From assembly GCA_900545865.1 (NCBI GenBank), contig URAN01000003.1:1-64000 (forward strand): 64,000 bases of DNA, written 5' to 3'. A program made the translations under genes and the position numbers. Each line of letters begins with the position of its first letter. Within the stretch, counting starts at the first letter, position 1. The notes under the pieces were generated by a model that worked only from the letters and a program-made list of their open reading frames with translations, had not been told where the DNA came from and searched no databases. This stretch comes from an uncultured Eubacteriales bacterium. Its GTDB lineage: Bacteria > Bacillota > Clostridia > Monoglobales > Monoglobaceae. This document shows positions 15,755-24,562 of this stretch, piece by piece.

Positions 15755-15925
15755 CTAAATCCTCTTGCTCTGCGCTTCGCGGATTGTTTTTGCAATCGCC
15801 GTTTCGCAAAGCCCGACCGCTGTTGATAAATTCTGGGTTTTAAACCGATATGTTTCGGTCTTGCTCTCATCGGGTGTGAGCGATATTCCGAACTCATTGA
15901 AATTGCTGTATGCCTGACCTATCAC
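15755..15925 (-). CDS. Possible 56-residue small protein or gene remnant after the activase
   Basis: An open frame on the minus strand starts at GTG 15925 with GAGGAGG 8 bases upstream and ends at TAG 15757-15755. The peptide includes GISLTPDESKTETYRFKTQN and ends EAQSKRI; its codon use looks coding. The frame stays open above the GTG to 15961, so it may be the tail of a lost larger gene instead. An overlapping Arg-rich frame (15676-15897) looks like a shadow. The rest of 15578-15954 holds the promoter palindrome and nothing else that I recognise. Confidence 0.35.
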   Translation of the reverse strand: MIGQAYSNFNEFGISLTPDESKTETYRFKTQNLSTAVGLCETAIAKTIREAQSKRI

Positions 15926-15953
15926 AAGCGAATCCTCCTCGCCCGTATCAACA

Positions 15954-16856
15954 TTATATAATTATTTTTATTTTTCGTTTTATAAACGGTTCGGCAAACT
16001 TCTTTATTTCGTCATCCGTCGGCGGCGCAACATTCGGCATTGTATTTTTCATTGCACAGCGCAGGTATTTTGAACCTGCGAGATTATTATATCTTAAAAG
16101 TCTGACCGCCGTTATACATCTTAAATCCGTCAAAAATTCAGATATTTTCTCCGCTTCGCCGCAATTCACGGTCGGTATTACAGGTATTCTGATTTCTGTC
16201 GGAACACCGATTTTATTTATGTATAAAAGATTATCCAAAATAATCTTATTGCTTTTGCCGGTATATTTTTTATGTAAATTTTCGTCAATAAATTTTATGT
16301 CATACAAGAACATTTCTGTATTATTGATAACCATTTCGATATTTTCCCTCGGAACGCATCCGCTTGTATCGACGCAGCACGAAACGCCGTTTGCTTTCAG
16401 AACTTTCATAATCTCAAGACAAAATTCGCTTTGCATAAGACATTCGCCACCCGAAAGGGTTACGCCTCCGCCGCTTATGTCATAAAAGCATTTGTCTTTA
16501 AGAATAATTTCCGCCGTGTCCTCCGGCGTCACACTCCTTCCGTAGAACTTTAATGCACCGCCGAGACATACGCTCTCACATTCGCCGCAAGCCCTGCACA
16601 CCGACAAATTTAAAGTGTGTGCGCCGTTAATCATCTTATGCGCACCGCTTTTGCACGCATTTACACATTCACCGCAATTAACACACTTTTCCATTGTGTA
16701 AGCAAGCTGCGGATGCGGGGATATTCCTTCCGGATTATGACACCACTCGCATTTTAAAGGGCAGCCTTTCAAAAACACAGTCGTTCGTATTCCCTTGCCG
16801 TCATGTATCGCAAATCTCTTTATATCAAAAATTCTTCCGTATATTTTATCACTCAT
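15954..16856 (-). CDS. Glycyl-radical enzyme activating protein (radical SAM activase)
   Basis: A 300-residue radical SAM enzyme that abstracts hydrogen from the conserved glycine of its partner. The SAM cluster motif is CPLKCEWCHN (about residues 32-41). An insert with two ferredoxin-like clusters, CVNCGECVNAC and CRACGECESVC (about 58-96), marks the activases of GRE dehydratases and lyases rather than of simple pyruvate formate-lyase. GGGVTLSGGECLMQ is the SAM-binding GGE motif. Its ATG overlaps the stop of the GRE gene (ATGA), so the two are translationally coupled and the partner is clear. Confidence 0.94.
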   Translation of the reverse strand: MSDKIYGRIFDIKRFAIHDGKGIRTTVFLKGCPLKCEWCHNPEGISPHPQLAYTMEKCVNCGECVNACKSGAHKMINGAHTLNLSVCRACGECESVCLGGALKFYGRSVTPEDTAEIILKDKCFYDISGGGVTLSGGECLMQSEFCLEIMKVLKANGVSCCVDTSGCVPRENIEMVINNTEMFLYDIKFIDENLHKKYTGKSNKIILDNLLYINKIGVPTEIRIPVIPTVNCGEAEKISEFLTDLRCITAVRLLRYNNLAGSKYLRCAMKNTMPNVAPPTDDEIKKFAEPFIKRKIKIII

Positions 16857-19045
16857 TCCGCTGTATTCTCCGCCATTTTAATAAATTCGTTTTGTTCTCT
16901 TTCCGACAAATTAACAAAGTAAACATTCCAACCGCAAAGTCTGACCTGAAGTGTTTCAAACATCTTTGGATTTTTCTGCGCCTTTTTCAATATATGCGGA
17001 TTTAAAACGTTTAACTGAAACGCCATACCGCCTTTTTTCATAAAAGTCTTTAACAACCCTATTGCCGCTTCGAGTCCGTCATCACCGGAAATCGCCGACG
17101 GATGCAGCATTGCATCAAAAACTGCGCCGTTCGGGAATTTTGTATAATCAATATTTGTCACAGTATTGATTATATCCGTCACGCCGTTTTTGTCCTTGCC
17201 GATAACAGTACAGATATTTTTTGACAAAGGCTCTTTTGCAAACCTTCCGTCAGCAGACGCACCCGTAACGCCGCCGAATGAAGCGTACCAATCGATACTG
17301 AACATTCCGCAACGATACACGCCGCCGCGGCCGTTTTCTCTGCCGTTAATCAAGTCGGCGGCATATTCGGAAATCCATACCGCAAGCTCGTTTGCCTCAG
17401 AGGTATTATTCCCATACTTTTCGCACCTGCGGCTCATGATTAATCGTAGCTTTTCGTTGTCCTTCCAGTTATTCTTCAAAATTTCCGTAAATTCTTTTAA
17501 CGAAACGATTTTTTTATCATATACCGCATACTTTACGGCAAGCATCGAATCCACCGCACTTGCAAGCCCCAAAAGGTTTATCGAGGTGTTATTGTATTTT
17601 ACCCCGCCCTCATATGAATCCTTGCCGCTTGCCAAACATTCATCGAATGTTCCCGAAAACAGCGGTGCGGGATTAATGTCAATATAATTTTTTTCGTACC
17701 CGTTTATCAGCTCTGTTGTGCTGTCGACAAAACACTTTACCACTGTCTCAACAAGCTCTTTAAACCTATCAAATGTTTCGGGTATCTCACTCTTTGCGGA
17801 TTCCTTGCACAGCAGCTCTCCCGTAATCATATCATATCCGCCCGTCATCGCAAGTTCAATCGCTTTTAAAAGATTAATTCTGCCGCTGCAAGAGCACGGA
17901 ACCTCACGTCTGAAAACAGCCGGTTCATAACACCCCACAGGAACATAATCGATGGCATCATTCTCATCAATTCCCAACTTTTTGAGCGCATTAATCACTA
18001 TATCATCATTCATAAATACAATGCTGTTGTTTCCGCTTCGGATAAGTCTGAGCAGTATGTTCAAAAGTTTCTTCGGAAACCGTTCATTGTATCTGATATG
18101 CAGTTTCGGATCGGCAATGTTGAGCTTTCCGTACTCATCTATTATCACATATGTCAAATCATTTATAATTGTATTTTCCTGTGTATCGGTTGAGCAAAGG
18201 CAAATCGGCGTATTTGCAATCGCATCAATGGCGCCCATTCTGTACAAAAAGTATCTTATGAGCTCGCACAGCTGTTCCTTTGTATAATTTCCGCTTTCCA
18301 GATCGCCTGCATAAAACTTATAATACAGCCTGTCTATTGCTCCGAGAGTTCGGACATTCACACATTCAACATAGGTTTGAATATAATATAAAACAAACGT
18401 AAGCTCCATTGCTTCATGCAAGGTTTTCGGTGCGGCAACACACAGATTATCAAGCGTCTTAGCCAAAAGTTCTAAATTCGGATTAATTTCAGCATTGCTT
18501 TTCGCAAGAGCCGACATTCTTTTCATATAAGTTATAATTGCTGAATATTCAATCTCACAGGACTTATAGAAAACACGCTGTTTTTCAGTAAGATTGGGTT
18601 TTTGAGCATACTTTTTTATCCTATCAAGAATACCGGCAATTCCAAAATCCAAGACATTTTTCCAATCCGGTGCAGTATGTGAAAAATCAACCTCTCCCGT
18701 ATAGGCGAGGTTTTTGCACGCCGCCGCATTTTTGTCAACAAGCTTATTTATTTTTGTTTCTTCGATTTCGATTCGCCACTTATCTCTTTGTTCTGATATG
18801 AGATTTGAATGATTGATTTTATCTGCAAAAAAGTCATACGGACATATTTCTATTTCGGCATTTTCCAGAATATATTCAAAAAGCTTTGCTTTTTGAATTG
18901 ACCTCGGCTCATTTATCTGCGATTTAATCAAAATCTCACATCCGCCTATGAGATCAGCCTCATTCATTCCGCATTTTATATTTCGGCTGCTGTCTTTATA
19001 TTCATTTTTGATAAATTCTCTGTTTGACTCAAAACATCCCCACAT
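16853..19045 (-). CDS. Glycyl radical enzyme of unassigned substrate (PFL-like family)
   Basis: A 730-residue oxygen-sensitive glycyl radical enzyme. The radical-bearing site is VRLCGWNVYFVNLS (Gly 705). The active-site thiyl Cys is in VPVGCYEP (Cys 372) with Glu 374 two residues on, the Cys-x-Glu arrangement of GRE dehydratases and C-N or C-S lyases; pyruvate formate-lyase has two adjacent Cys instead. The residue between them is Tyr, where the characterised eliminases usually have Val. It is shorter than most (about 780-850). GGAG lies 8 bases before ATG 19045. No microcompartment, aldehyde dehydrogenase or dedicated transporter is adjacent. A divergent AraC gene probably controls it. Substrate unknown. 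Confidence 0.9.
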   Translation of the reverse strand: MWGCFESNREFIKNEYKDSSRNIKCGMNEADLIGGCEILIKSQINEPRSIQKAKLFEYILENAEIEICPYDFFADKINHSNLISEQRDKWRIEIEETKINKLVDKNAAACKNLAYTGEVDFSHTAPDWKNVLDFGIAGILDRIKKYAQKPNLTEKQRVFYKSCEIEYSAIITYMKRMSALAKSNAEINPNLELLAKTLDNLCVAAPKTLHEAMELTFVLYYIQTYVECVNVRTLGAIDRLYYKFYAGDLESGNYTKEQLCELIRYFLYRMGAIDAIANTPICLCSTDTQENTIINDLTYVIIDEYGKLNIADPKLHIRYNERFPKKLLNILLRLIRSGNNSIVFMNDDIVINALKKLGIDENDAIDYVPVGCYEPAVFRREVPCSCSGRINLLKAIELAMTGGYDMITGELLCKESAKSEIPETFDRFKELVETVVKCFVDSTTELINGYEKNYIDINPAPLFSGTFDECLASGKDSYEGGVKYNNTSINLLGLASAVDSMLAVKYAVYDKKIVSLKEFTEILKNNWKDNEKLRLIMSRRCEKYGNNTSEANELAVWISEYAADLINGRENGRGGVYRCGMFSIDWYASFGGVTGASADGRFAKEPLSKNICTVIGKDKNGVTDIINTVTNIDYTKFPNGAVFDAMLHPSAISGDDGLEAAIGLLKTFMKKGGMAFQLNVLNPHILKKAQKNPKMFETLQVRLCGWNVYFVNLSEREQNEFIKMAENTAE

Positions 19046-19115
19046 ATCAGCATCTCCTTTATTCTTTTTGACAAATTCAGTGTAACATATAATTTAATAA
19101 TTTCACATATTTAAA

Positions 19116-19144
19116 TCAGTCATAAATATATACTTTTCAGTCAT
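19116..19144. promoter_or_regulatory. Direct-repeat AraC-type operator between GRE and araC genes
   Basis: Two copies of TCAGTCAT start at 19116 and 19137, exactly 21 bases (two helical turns) apart, in the divergent intergenic region. Paired direct half-sites two turns apart are typical of AraC-family dimer binding. They lie upstream of the poorly conserved GRE promoter, as expected for activation. Confidence 0.65.
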
Positions 19145-19180
19145 TTTTACACTATATCCCATAATTAATCACAAAAAGAC

Positions 19181-19208
19181 TTGATTTATTTTTATAATAG
19201 GTTATAAT
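19181..19208 (+). promoter_or_regulatory. Sigma-A promoter for the AraC gene at 19243
   Basis: TTGATT (19181-19186) and a perfect TATAAT (19203-19208) with a 16-base spacer, 34 bases before the start codon. Confidence 0.7.
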
Positions 19209-19242
19209 AAACATATAAAATAAACAAAGGGAAATATTATAT

Positions 19243-20019
19243 ATGGATAGCTTTAATCTTAACATAACAAGTATAAAAACTGTCTATTTTTACAGTTCGC
19301 CCCAATGGAAAAGACAAGTATACGAAAAAAGACACGCGAACGGGCTTGTATTTTTAACCTGCGGAAACGTGAAATATCATTACGGGAACGAATACCTCTA
19401 TGCCCAAAAGGGGGATATATTAAGCTTTTCCGATAATATACCGTATTCCGGAGTCAGGCTTACCGATGAGCCTGTTGACTGTTACGTAATTGACTTTAAA
19501 ACAACCGACACTCCAAAATTCACTGATCTTTCCATTCCGATTGTCACGCATAGCGGCAACTTTGAGCTGTATAAAGAAAAATTCGACAAAGTATTATCCG
19601 TATGGAATAAGAATTATCTGACATCTGAAATGATGTGTAAATCTATGCTGTACAGACTTTTGTGCGACATACTTATGCTGCGTTTTCCCTCGGATACAAA
19701 AAATTCGGAAAAAGTGTTGGAATATATAAACAATAATTATTCCGACAGCACGCTCAGCATACAATCCTTGCTTAAAAAATTTTATATAAGCGAATCACAG
19801 CTCCGCCGAGATATAAAGCGTGTTACGGGTATGTCTCCGAACAGCTATATAAATTCACTGAGAATCGAAAAAGCAAAAAATCTCTTGCTGCATTACAAAA
19901 AGTCGGTCGAAGAAACCTCATACCTGTGCGGCTTTTCTTCACAATTCTATTTTTCACGCCGTTTTAAGGAATACACAGGATACACGCCGAGCGAATACAA
20001 AAAGAATCGGCTCGGCTGA
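19243..20019 (+). CDS. AraC-family transcriptional regulator (GRE locus)
   Basis: A 258-residue regulator: an N-terminal AraC cupin sensor (about residues 10-130, with the HYGNEYLYAQKGDILSF turn) and a C-terminal pair of helix-turn-helix motifs (about 160-258), including FYISESQLRRDIKRVTGMSP and the hallmark SQFYFSRRFKEYTGYTPSEY. It is transcribed divergently from the glycyl radical enzyme gene, with two direct repeats 21 bases apart in between, so it very likely activates that operon in response to the substrate. AAAGGGA precedes ATG 19243. Confidence 0.92.
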   Translation: MDSFNLNITSIKTVYFYSSPQWKRQVYEKRHANGLVFLTCGNVKYHYGNEYLYAQKGDILSFSDNIPYSGVRLTDEPVDCYVIDFKTTDTPKFTDLSIPIVTHSGNFELYKEKFDKVLSVWNKNYLTSEMMCKSMLYRLLCDILMLRFPSDTKNSEKVLEYINNNYSDSTLSIQSLLKKFYISESQLRRDIKRVTGMSPNSYINSLRIEKAKNLLLHYKKSVEETSYLCGFSSQFYFSRRFKEYTGYTPSEYKKNRLG

Positions 20020-20058
20020 TTGAGGTTTTAAAAAGGTTGTTTAAATTTATGACGCATA

Positions 20059-20274
20059 TTACATCAGCTTTCGTATATCATCGTTTAAGTCGCGCTGCAC
20101 CATTGAATATATTTCAATGGCTTTTTCACATTCTTTGATGCTCTCGGTGTTGTCGGTCTTATAGCGGTCAAGCGCGCTCTCTAAATTCTCAATAGCTATA
20201 ACGGTGATATTTTCGAGATTTTTCACTTCTTTTTTTAAATTGTCTATCTTTTTATCCGTTAAATATGAAGGCAT
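20059..20274 (-). CDS. Small coiled-coil hypothetical protein
   Basis: A 71-residue, strongly helical acidic/basic protein with heptad-like spacing throughout (KIDNLKKEVKNLENITVIAI and onward), probably a coiled coil. It has no known family. ATG 20274 is the start because AGAAAGG lies 8 bases upstream and an earlier in-frame TTG at 20307 falls on the -10 box. It has its own consensus promoter between itself and the GH78-like gene. Confidence 0.7.
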   Translation of the reverse strand: MPSYLTDKKIDNLKKEVKNLENITVIAIENLESALDRYKTDNTESIKECEKAIEIYSMVQRDLNDDIRKLM

Positions 20275-20306
20275 TATAAAACCCTTTCTGTTACAAAACT
20301 GATACA

Positions 20307-20335
20307 ATTATACTACATCATTGTTAAAATGTCAA
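20307..20335 (-). promoter_or_regulatory. Consensus sigma-A promoter of the small coiled-coil gene
   Basis: Minus strand TTGACA (20335-20330) and TATAAT (20312-20307), both perfect, spacer 17 bases. It sits directly after the stop of the upstream GH78-like gene. Confidence 0.88.
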
Positions 20336-20344
20336 GTTTTGTTC

Positions 20345-22444
20345 TCATTTTGGTTCGGATATATCCTTTATTACTGCTCCGACATATGACGCAAAGCCGT
20401 GATCTCGGTTCCCGTTACCGTTTTTGTGTTCCCAAAGCGTGCCGCTTTCTTTTGCCATTGCACCGAAATAATCTTTTATTTCCGATAATAGTTTTTCTTT
20501 CATTCCGTATCTTAACAGAAGCTCCATTCTTAAATACAATCCCGGCATTGCGTTAGCTTTTTCAATAAGTTCTCCATCTGCGTTTTCTGTACCAAACACA
20601 TTTAAAACCATATTTTTCATATAAGAATATTTTGACATATGAATATCGGCAATGTCAAACGTCAATGCATAGTATTGTGTTACCTCTGACAATTCATCTG
20701 TATTTTTAATATCGCCGTTTTCCGTTCGCATCGCCCTGTCTCTGAACAATTTTCCGTCAAATGCCATATGCCGAATTGTTTCTTTGAGCTTTTCCGACTT
20801 TTCTTTTAAATCATTATTTTCAAGCAGCCTAGCGGAAATTTCAAGAACTTTTGAATAAAGCATATTTGTTGCCCAGCTTATATCCCAAACTCTCTCATTC
20901 ACCTTTGACCATTCAACAAAATTCCATCCGTCAAGCCGTTCCAACAATCCAAATTCATTTTCGTATTTTAAAAACCAATTAATAAGTCCGCTTACGGATG
21001 GTTTGAATTTATTCGGATGTATTTTGCCGTTTCTCATATTTATATATTCATCCACTTCTATTACATACCACATTGACCATTGAGGTATAAATCCTTTTGA
21101 GAATACGTCGGACGGATAACACATATTTAACATTCCGTCGCCCTGCGTTCTCTCGCCGCCTAAAATATAATTTTTTAAAAAAGCGTCCTCCGTTAATGTT
21201 TTACCCGTAAACGAATATTCCGCTTTTGCTGTATAATAACTGTCAAACAGCCACCCGGCACGTTCTCGTGACGGACAGTCCATAAAGATGTCCAACGCAT
21301 TATGCCTGAACGTTCTGACAGCTGCCCGATATATTTCGCTTTCCGTTTCATCTTTCAATTCAAACTTCTCTGTTAGCGAGTCAGGAAAAGCAAGCTCGTA
21401 CATTTCAGGCTTTCGCACATCCGCAATGCCGTCAAAAATAAGAATTTCGGCATATTTGGCTGTATATGGCTCACAGCTCCAAAGCGTATGAGTTCCTTTC
21501 GGCAAATTCCACTCAATCACATTATGCGAATTAAGCTGCTTCATATCGAGCTGACCGTTATTTGTTTTTTGCTCGGAAAATGCAAGCACTATTCTTGCCG
21601 CTTTGAGAACATTAACATTAATACAGAAAAAGCCTGCCTGAATTTCGTCGAAATCCCATCTTACACATTGTTGTTCTTCCAATTCGACAAAATCCATATT
21701 CGTCTTATTAGCAAGATATACCTCTGTTTTTATGTATTCATCGTACGCTCTTGATTCAATTTCTGATTTCGCAAAATGGAAAAATCCATCATTCGGATTT
21801 GAAACGAAGCTAAACGGCTCCGTTCGTTCACTGTCGGTTTTTATGATTTTCCCGATTTGATATGTATCGTCGGCGGATATTTTGTTAAGAATCGGATAAA
21901 CCGTTTCTCTCCATATCAAATTAACATCACAGTCCAATAACTCCAATTCACATTCGGTTCTCTCTTTTGTAAAATCCCAGCTTTCGCAAAAATGTCTTTG
22001 ATAGGAATACCTCTCTGTGTATCTAAGATGCTGATTATTGATGTATCCGCAAAAACCGTTTTCCCCCGTGGCAGCAACGATCGTATTGCCGGTGCGCACT
22101 TCGGCACAAACAAATGACGTGTGTGAAACACAAGCAAAAGACGGACAATTATATCCCATTGCCCTTATTAATAATATATTATCGCCGTTTTTGTCCGATA
22201 TTTTTTCGGACAGATCAATTATATCAACTGCCGCATAGCCGTCGGCAACTCTCGCAGGTCCGTAATGGATAAGATTCCCGTTAATAAAGACTTGAAAAAA
22301 TGTTGCTCCTGTTATATACAGTTCCGTAACAGGTTCATATTTCAGCTTACATTCAAGTTCAATACAACAGTTAATTTGCTCGGATAATTCTTTAGCCCAG
22401 ACAGGCTTTGCTTTGCAAAAAAATTTTTTATCTGTTATATTCAT
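20345..22444 (-). CDS. GH78-like alpha-L-rhamnosidase family protein, cytosolic
   Basis: A 699-residue protein. The N-terminal half is beta-rich with the GH78 carbohydrate-binding layout (LYITGATFFQVFINGNLIHYGPAR), and the C-terminal half is an (alpha/alpha)6 barrel: MDCPSRERAGWLFDSYYTAKAEYSF matches the GH78 'CPxRxExxGWxxDA' region and LWEHKNGNGNRDHGFASYVGAVI the terminal barrel motif. It lacks a signal peptide, so it would act on imported oligosaccharides or glycosides. True rhamnosidase specificity is unproven, as GH78-like proteins are diverse. It has its own promoter at 22479-22507 and GAGGT before ATG 22444. Confidence 0.82.
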   Translation of the reverse strand: MNITDKKFFCKAKPVWAKELSEQINCCIELECKLKYEPVTELYITGATFFQVFINGNLIHYGPARVADGYAAVDIIDLSEKISDKNGDNILLIRAMGYNCPSFACVSHTSFVCAEVRTGNTIVAATGENGFCGYINNQHLRYTERYSYQRHFCESWDFTKERTECELELLDCDVNLIWRETVYPILNKISADDTYQIGKIIKTDSERTEPFSFVSNPNDGFFHFAKSEIESRAYDEYIKTEVYLANKTNMDFVELEEQQCVRWDFDEIQAGFFCINVNVLKAARIVLAFSEQKTNNGQLDMKQLNSHNVIEWNLPKGTHTLWSCEPYTAKYAEILIFDGIADVRKPEMYELAFPDSLTEKFELKDETESEIYRAAVRTFRHNALDIFMDCPSRERAGWLFDSYYTAKAEYSFTGKTLTEDAFLKNYILGGERTQGDGMLNMCYPSDVFSKGFIPQWSMWYVIEVDEYINMRNGKIHPNKFKPSVSGLINWFLKYENEFGLLERLDGWNFVEWSKVNERVWDISWATNMLYSKVLEISARLLENNDLKEKSEKLKETIRHMAFDGKLFRDRAMRTENGDIKNTDELSEVTQYYALTFDIADIHMSKYSYMKNMVLNVFGTENADGELIEKANAMPGLYLRMELLLRYGMKEKLLSEIKDYFGAMAKESGTLWEHKNGNGNRDHGFASYVGAVIKDISEPK

Positions 22445-22478
22445 AATTCAACCTCTGATTATCTATTGCGTTTTAAAA

Positions 22479-22507
22479 ATTATAGCATACCAAAATTCCG
22501 TTTACAA
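22479..22507 (-). promoter_or_regulatory. Promoter of the GH78-like gene
   Basis: Minus strand TTGTAA (22507-22502) and perfect TATAAT (22484-22479) with a 17-base spacer, 35 bases before the start codon. Confidence 0.7.
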
Positions 22508-22585
22508 TATGTAATTGAATAAAAAATATGAGTTTTTCAGCGTATAAAAGTTTACTGCTCACACACAACTTAACATCTGTAACGG

Positions 22586-22632
22586 AAAACGCACCTCCTA
22601 TCCTATGACTATTCGTTTAGAAGATGCGTTTT
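22586..22632 (-). terminator. Long-stem hairpin terminator after the solute-binding remnant
   Basis: A 14-bp stem (22619-22632 paired with 22586-22599, two G-T pairs) around a 19-base loop; the minus-strand 3' arm ends in TTTT. It separates the remnant operon from the GH78-like promoter. Confidence 0.65.
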
Positions 22633-22719
22633 AATAATTATTGTAAGGTCGCTATCCTGTTCAATATAAAACCACCATTGACATTATTAATAACTGCCTT
22701 TAAAATGTTTTTAATAACA

Positions 22720-23445
22720 TTAATAATCAACGTTGTCGAGATAATTTACCTGGAAATCCGCATTTGCTTTTTCAAGAACATCAGCACAATCCGCATCTTT
22801 ATTTACCAACACCTCTTGGATACAGTTATCGAGTGTAGCATACAATTCCTGAGCACATACCGGTTCTTCCGGTTGAATCTTTGCCGGGCAGTCAGCAACA
22901 AAATCATTGTAAAGCTTCACATGATTAATGTTAGAATTTGCATACTCATCAATTAGTGAATTTTCAGCCTTTACGGATTCCGCATTCTGTGACCAAACAC
23001 TCATACTTTTTATTCCGACAAGCTTTCCCGCCTCAATATCCTTTTTCAATGAGTTTCTTTTATTCGTAATAAAATTATCTGTTGCTTTATAATTCGTTGT
23101 TAATTCTATCCAGCGTATCGCTGCATCTATCTGATCCTCTGTTGAACCGCCTTTAACATTCCAAACGCCGCCGCCCATCAGCGTTACGTGCTGTTTAGGT
23201 CCTCTCGGCATTGCCATAATACCAAGTTGGTCGGGCGTCATACCGAATGATACAACCTTTCTCGGAATATCACCTGCTGCAATTTCCATTCCTGCATTTC
23301 CGCTGGCAAAAATTTTTGAAAATTCATCTCCGTTTATGAGTGTGTTTTGAGGAAGAACGTCATATTTCCATTTTAAATCCTTGATGTATTGAAGAGCCGC
23401 CGCACACTCGGGAGAATTAAAGGTAACAATAATTGCAAGCGGCAT
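22720..23445 (-). pseudogene. 5'-truncated ABC sugar transporter solute-binding protein remnant
   Basis: About 241 codons encode the C-terminal part of an extracellular solute-binding protein of the carbohydrate uptake family: FNSPECAAALQYIKDLKWKYDVLP, GNAGMEIAAGDIP, the glycine-rich LMGGGVWNV and a helical C-terminus. The N-terminal half, including signal peptide and lipobox, is missing. In the same frame just upstream of ATG 23445 there are stop codons (TGA and TAA), so the loss is not a start-codon misread. No permease or ATPase genes are nearby. It is almost certainly a relic of a deleted ABC importer that once accompanied the neighbouring glycosidases. Confidence 0.8.
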
Positions 23446-23513
23446 TTATCTAAATCACAAAACAAGCGACACGGCATATAATTTGGCGGTTGATTTTATA
23501 ACTATCGCTAATA

Positions 23514-24386
23514 TTATTTCATTTTTGACAATATTTTTGCCGCCGACCTTTTATCGGTACGCAGATAACGACCGAGCATATAAAGGCTGTCAGGGTTGTT
23601 CGGTTCGGGATAATTTACCTTTTCTTCACAAGACAGAGTTACTTTAAACCCCATTTCTTTCAGTATGTCATATGACGCATTGCTTATGCTGCCGAAAGGA
23701 TATGCGAACAATTGCGGATAATAACCCAAGTTTTGATTTATTTCTTCCTGCAACCTGCCGATGTCATTATGAAAATAATTGCTGTATGCCTCGGCGGATT
23801 CGCCGCTTTTTTTCTTTGTTCCGTTTCTTCCTTTATCTGTTGTATGTGAGTTATAGCTGTGATTTTCAATCTCAACCAAACCAGATTCTATCATCTCTCG
23901 CGCCTCGTTCCAAGTAATATGCGAATACAGCGGATTTTCTTTTTCGCCCTCACTGTACAGATCGGTATACTTACCGATTATGGATATAACAGCCTTTGCG
24001 TTATACTTTTTAAGCAAAGGATAAACATAACAATAATTATTATAATAACCATCGTCAAAAGTGAGCATAACCGGCTTTTGCGGAAGTTCGACATCGCCGT
24101 TGACATACGCAATTAAATCCGCCGAGCTTATCGGTGTATACCCGTTTTCACTTATATATTTCAAGTCCTCCTCGACCGCATCTGAGCTTACAACAAACTT
24201 ACTTTGTTTTCCGCCGCTTTCGCAAACCGAATGGTACATAAGTATCGGCATCGGAACTCTGCCATCCGTTTCATCCTCTTTTGCGGCTGTCGACAAAGCG
24301 TGTGTATTCGCAACCCAAGCGAGCGAAATACAAACCGAAATAACAAGCAAATAGATTATAATGGTTTTTAGCTTTATTACATACAT
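23514..24386 (-). CDS. Membrane-anchored polysaccharide deacetylase
   Basis: A 290-residue NodB-family carbohydrate esterase. Residues 5-26 form a signal peptide or anchor helix (KTIIIYLLVISVCISLAWVA); the catalytic domain follows with PMPILMYHSV, the metal-binding TFDDGYYNNY (Asp 111/112), ENHSYNSH (His 176 and 181) and QLFAYPFG. It probably deacetylates peptidoglycan or another surface glycan outside the membrane. ATG 24386 is chosen because AAAGGTGAT precedes it; ATG 24413 has no good site. It is the second NodB enzyme in the window and lies beside, not clearly within, the sugar-utilisation genes. Confidence 0.88.
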   Translation of the reverse strand: MYVIKLKTIIIYLLVISVCISLAWVANTHALSTAAKEDETDGRVPMPILMYHSVCESGGKQSKFVVSSDAVEEDLKYISENGYTPISSADLIAYVNGDVELPQKPVMLTFDDGYYNNYCYVYPLLKKYNAKAVISIIGKYTDLYSEGEKENPLYSHITWNEAREMIESGLVEIENHSYNSHTTDKGRNGTKKKSGESAEAYSNYFHNDIGRLQEEINQNLGYYPQLFAYPFGSISNASYDILKEMGFKVTLSCEEKVNYPEPNNPDSLYMLGRYLRTDKRSAAKILSKMK

Positions 24387-24504
24387 AATATCACCTTTTT
24401 GCGCATATTTCAATCATCAAAAAACTCTCCTGTGTTCAGACTTTTACACTCGCGGACACAAAAGTTATTTTCGCCTGAATATATTAAAGCATATGCACCG
24501 AAAT

Positions 24505-24535
24505 AAAAAATATCCGATGTACTCGGATATTTTTT
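24505..24535 (-). terminator. Intrinsic terminator after the DUF5696-like gene
   Basis: A 12-bp perfect stem (24506-24517 with 24523-24534), 5-base loop and a run of six T on the minus strand, 28 bases after the stop codon of the gene at 24563. Confidence 0.9.
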
Positions 24536-24562
24536 ACAATATTGAATTACATATGATTAAAT

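Noticed and set aside
15676..15897. An Arg-rich 73-residue frame on the minus strand
   Set aside because: It overlaps the better-supported frame with a GGAGG site, has no ribosome binding site, and its composition looks like an out-of-frame translation.
23446..23513. Treating the solute-binding protein as an intact short gene
   Set aside because: The upstream sequence in frame contains stop codons, and the normal N-terminal half, signal peptide and lipobox are missing.
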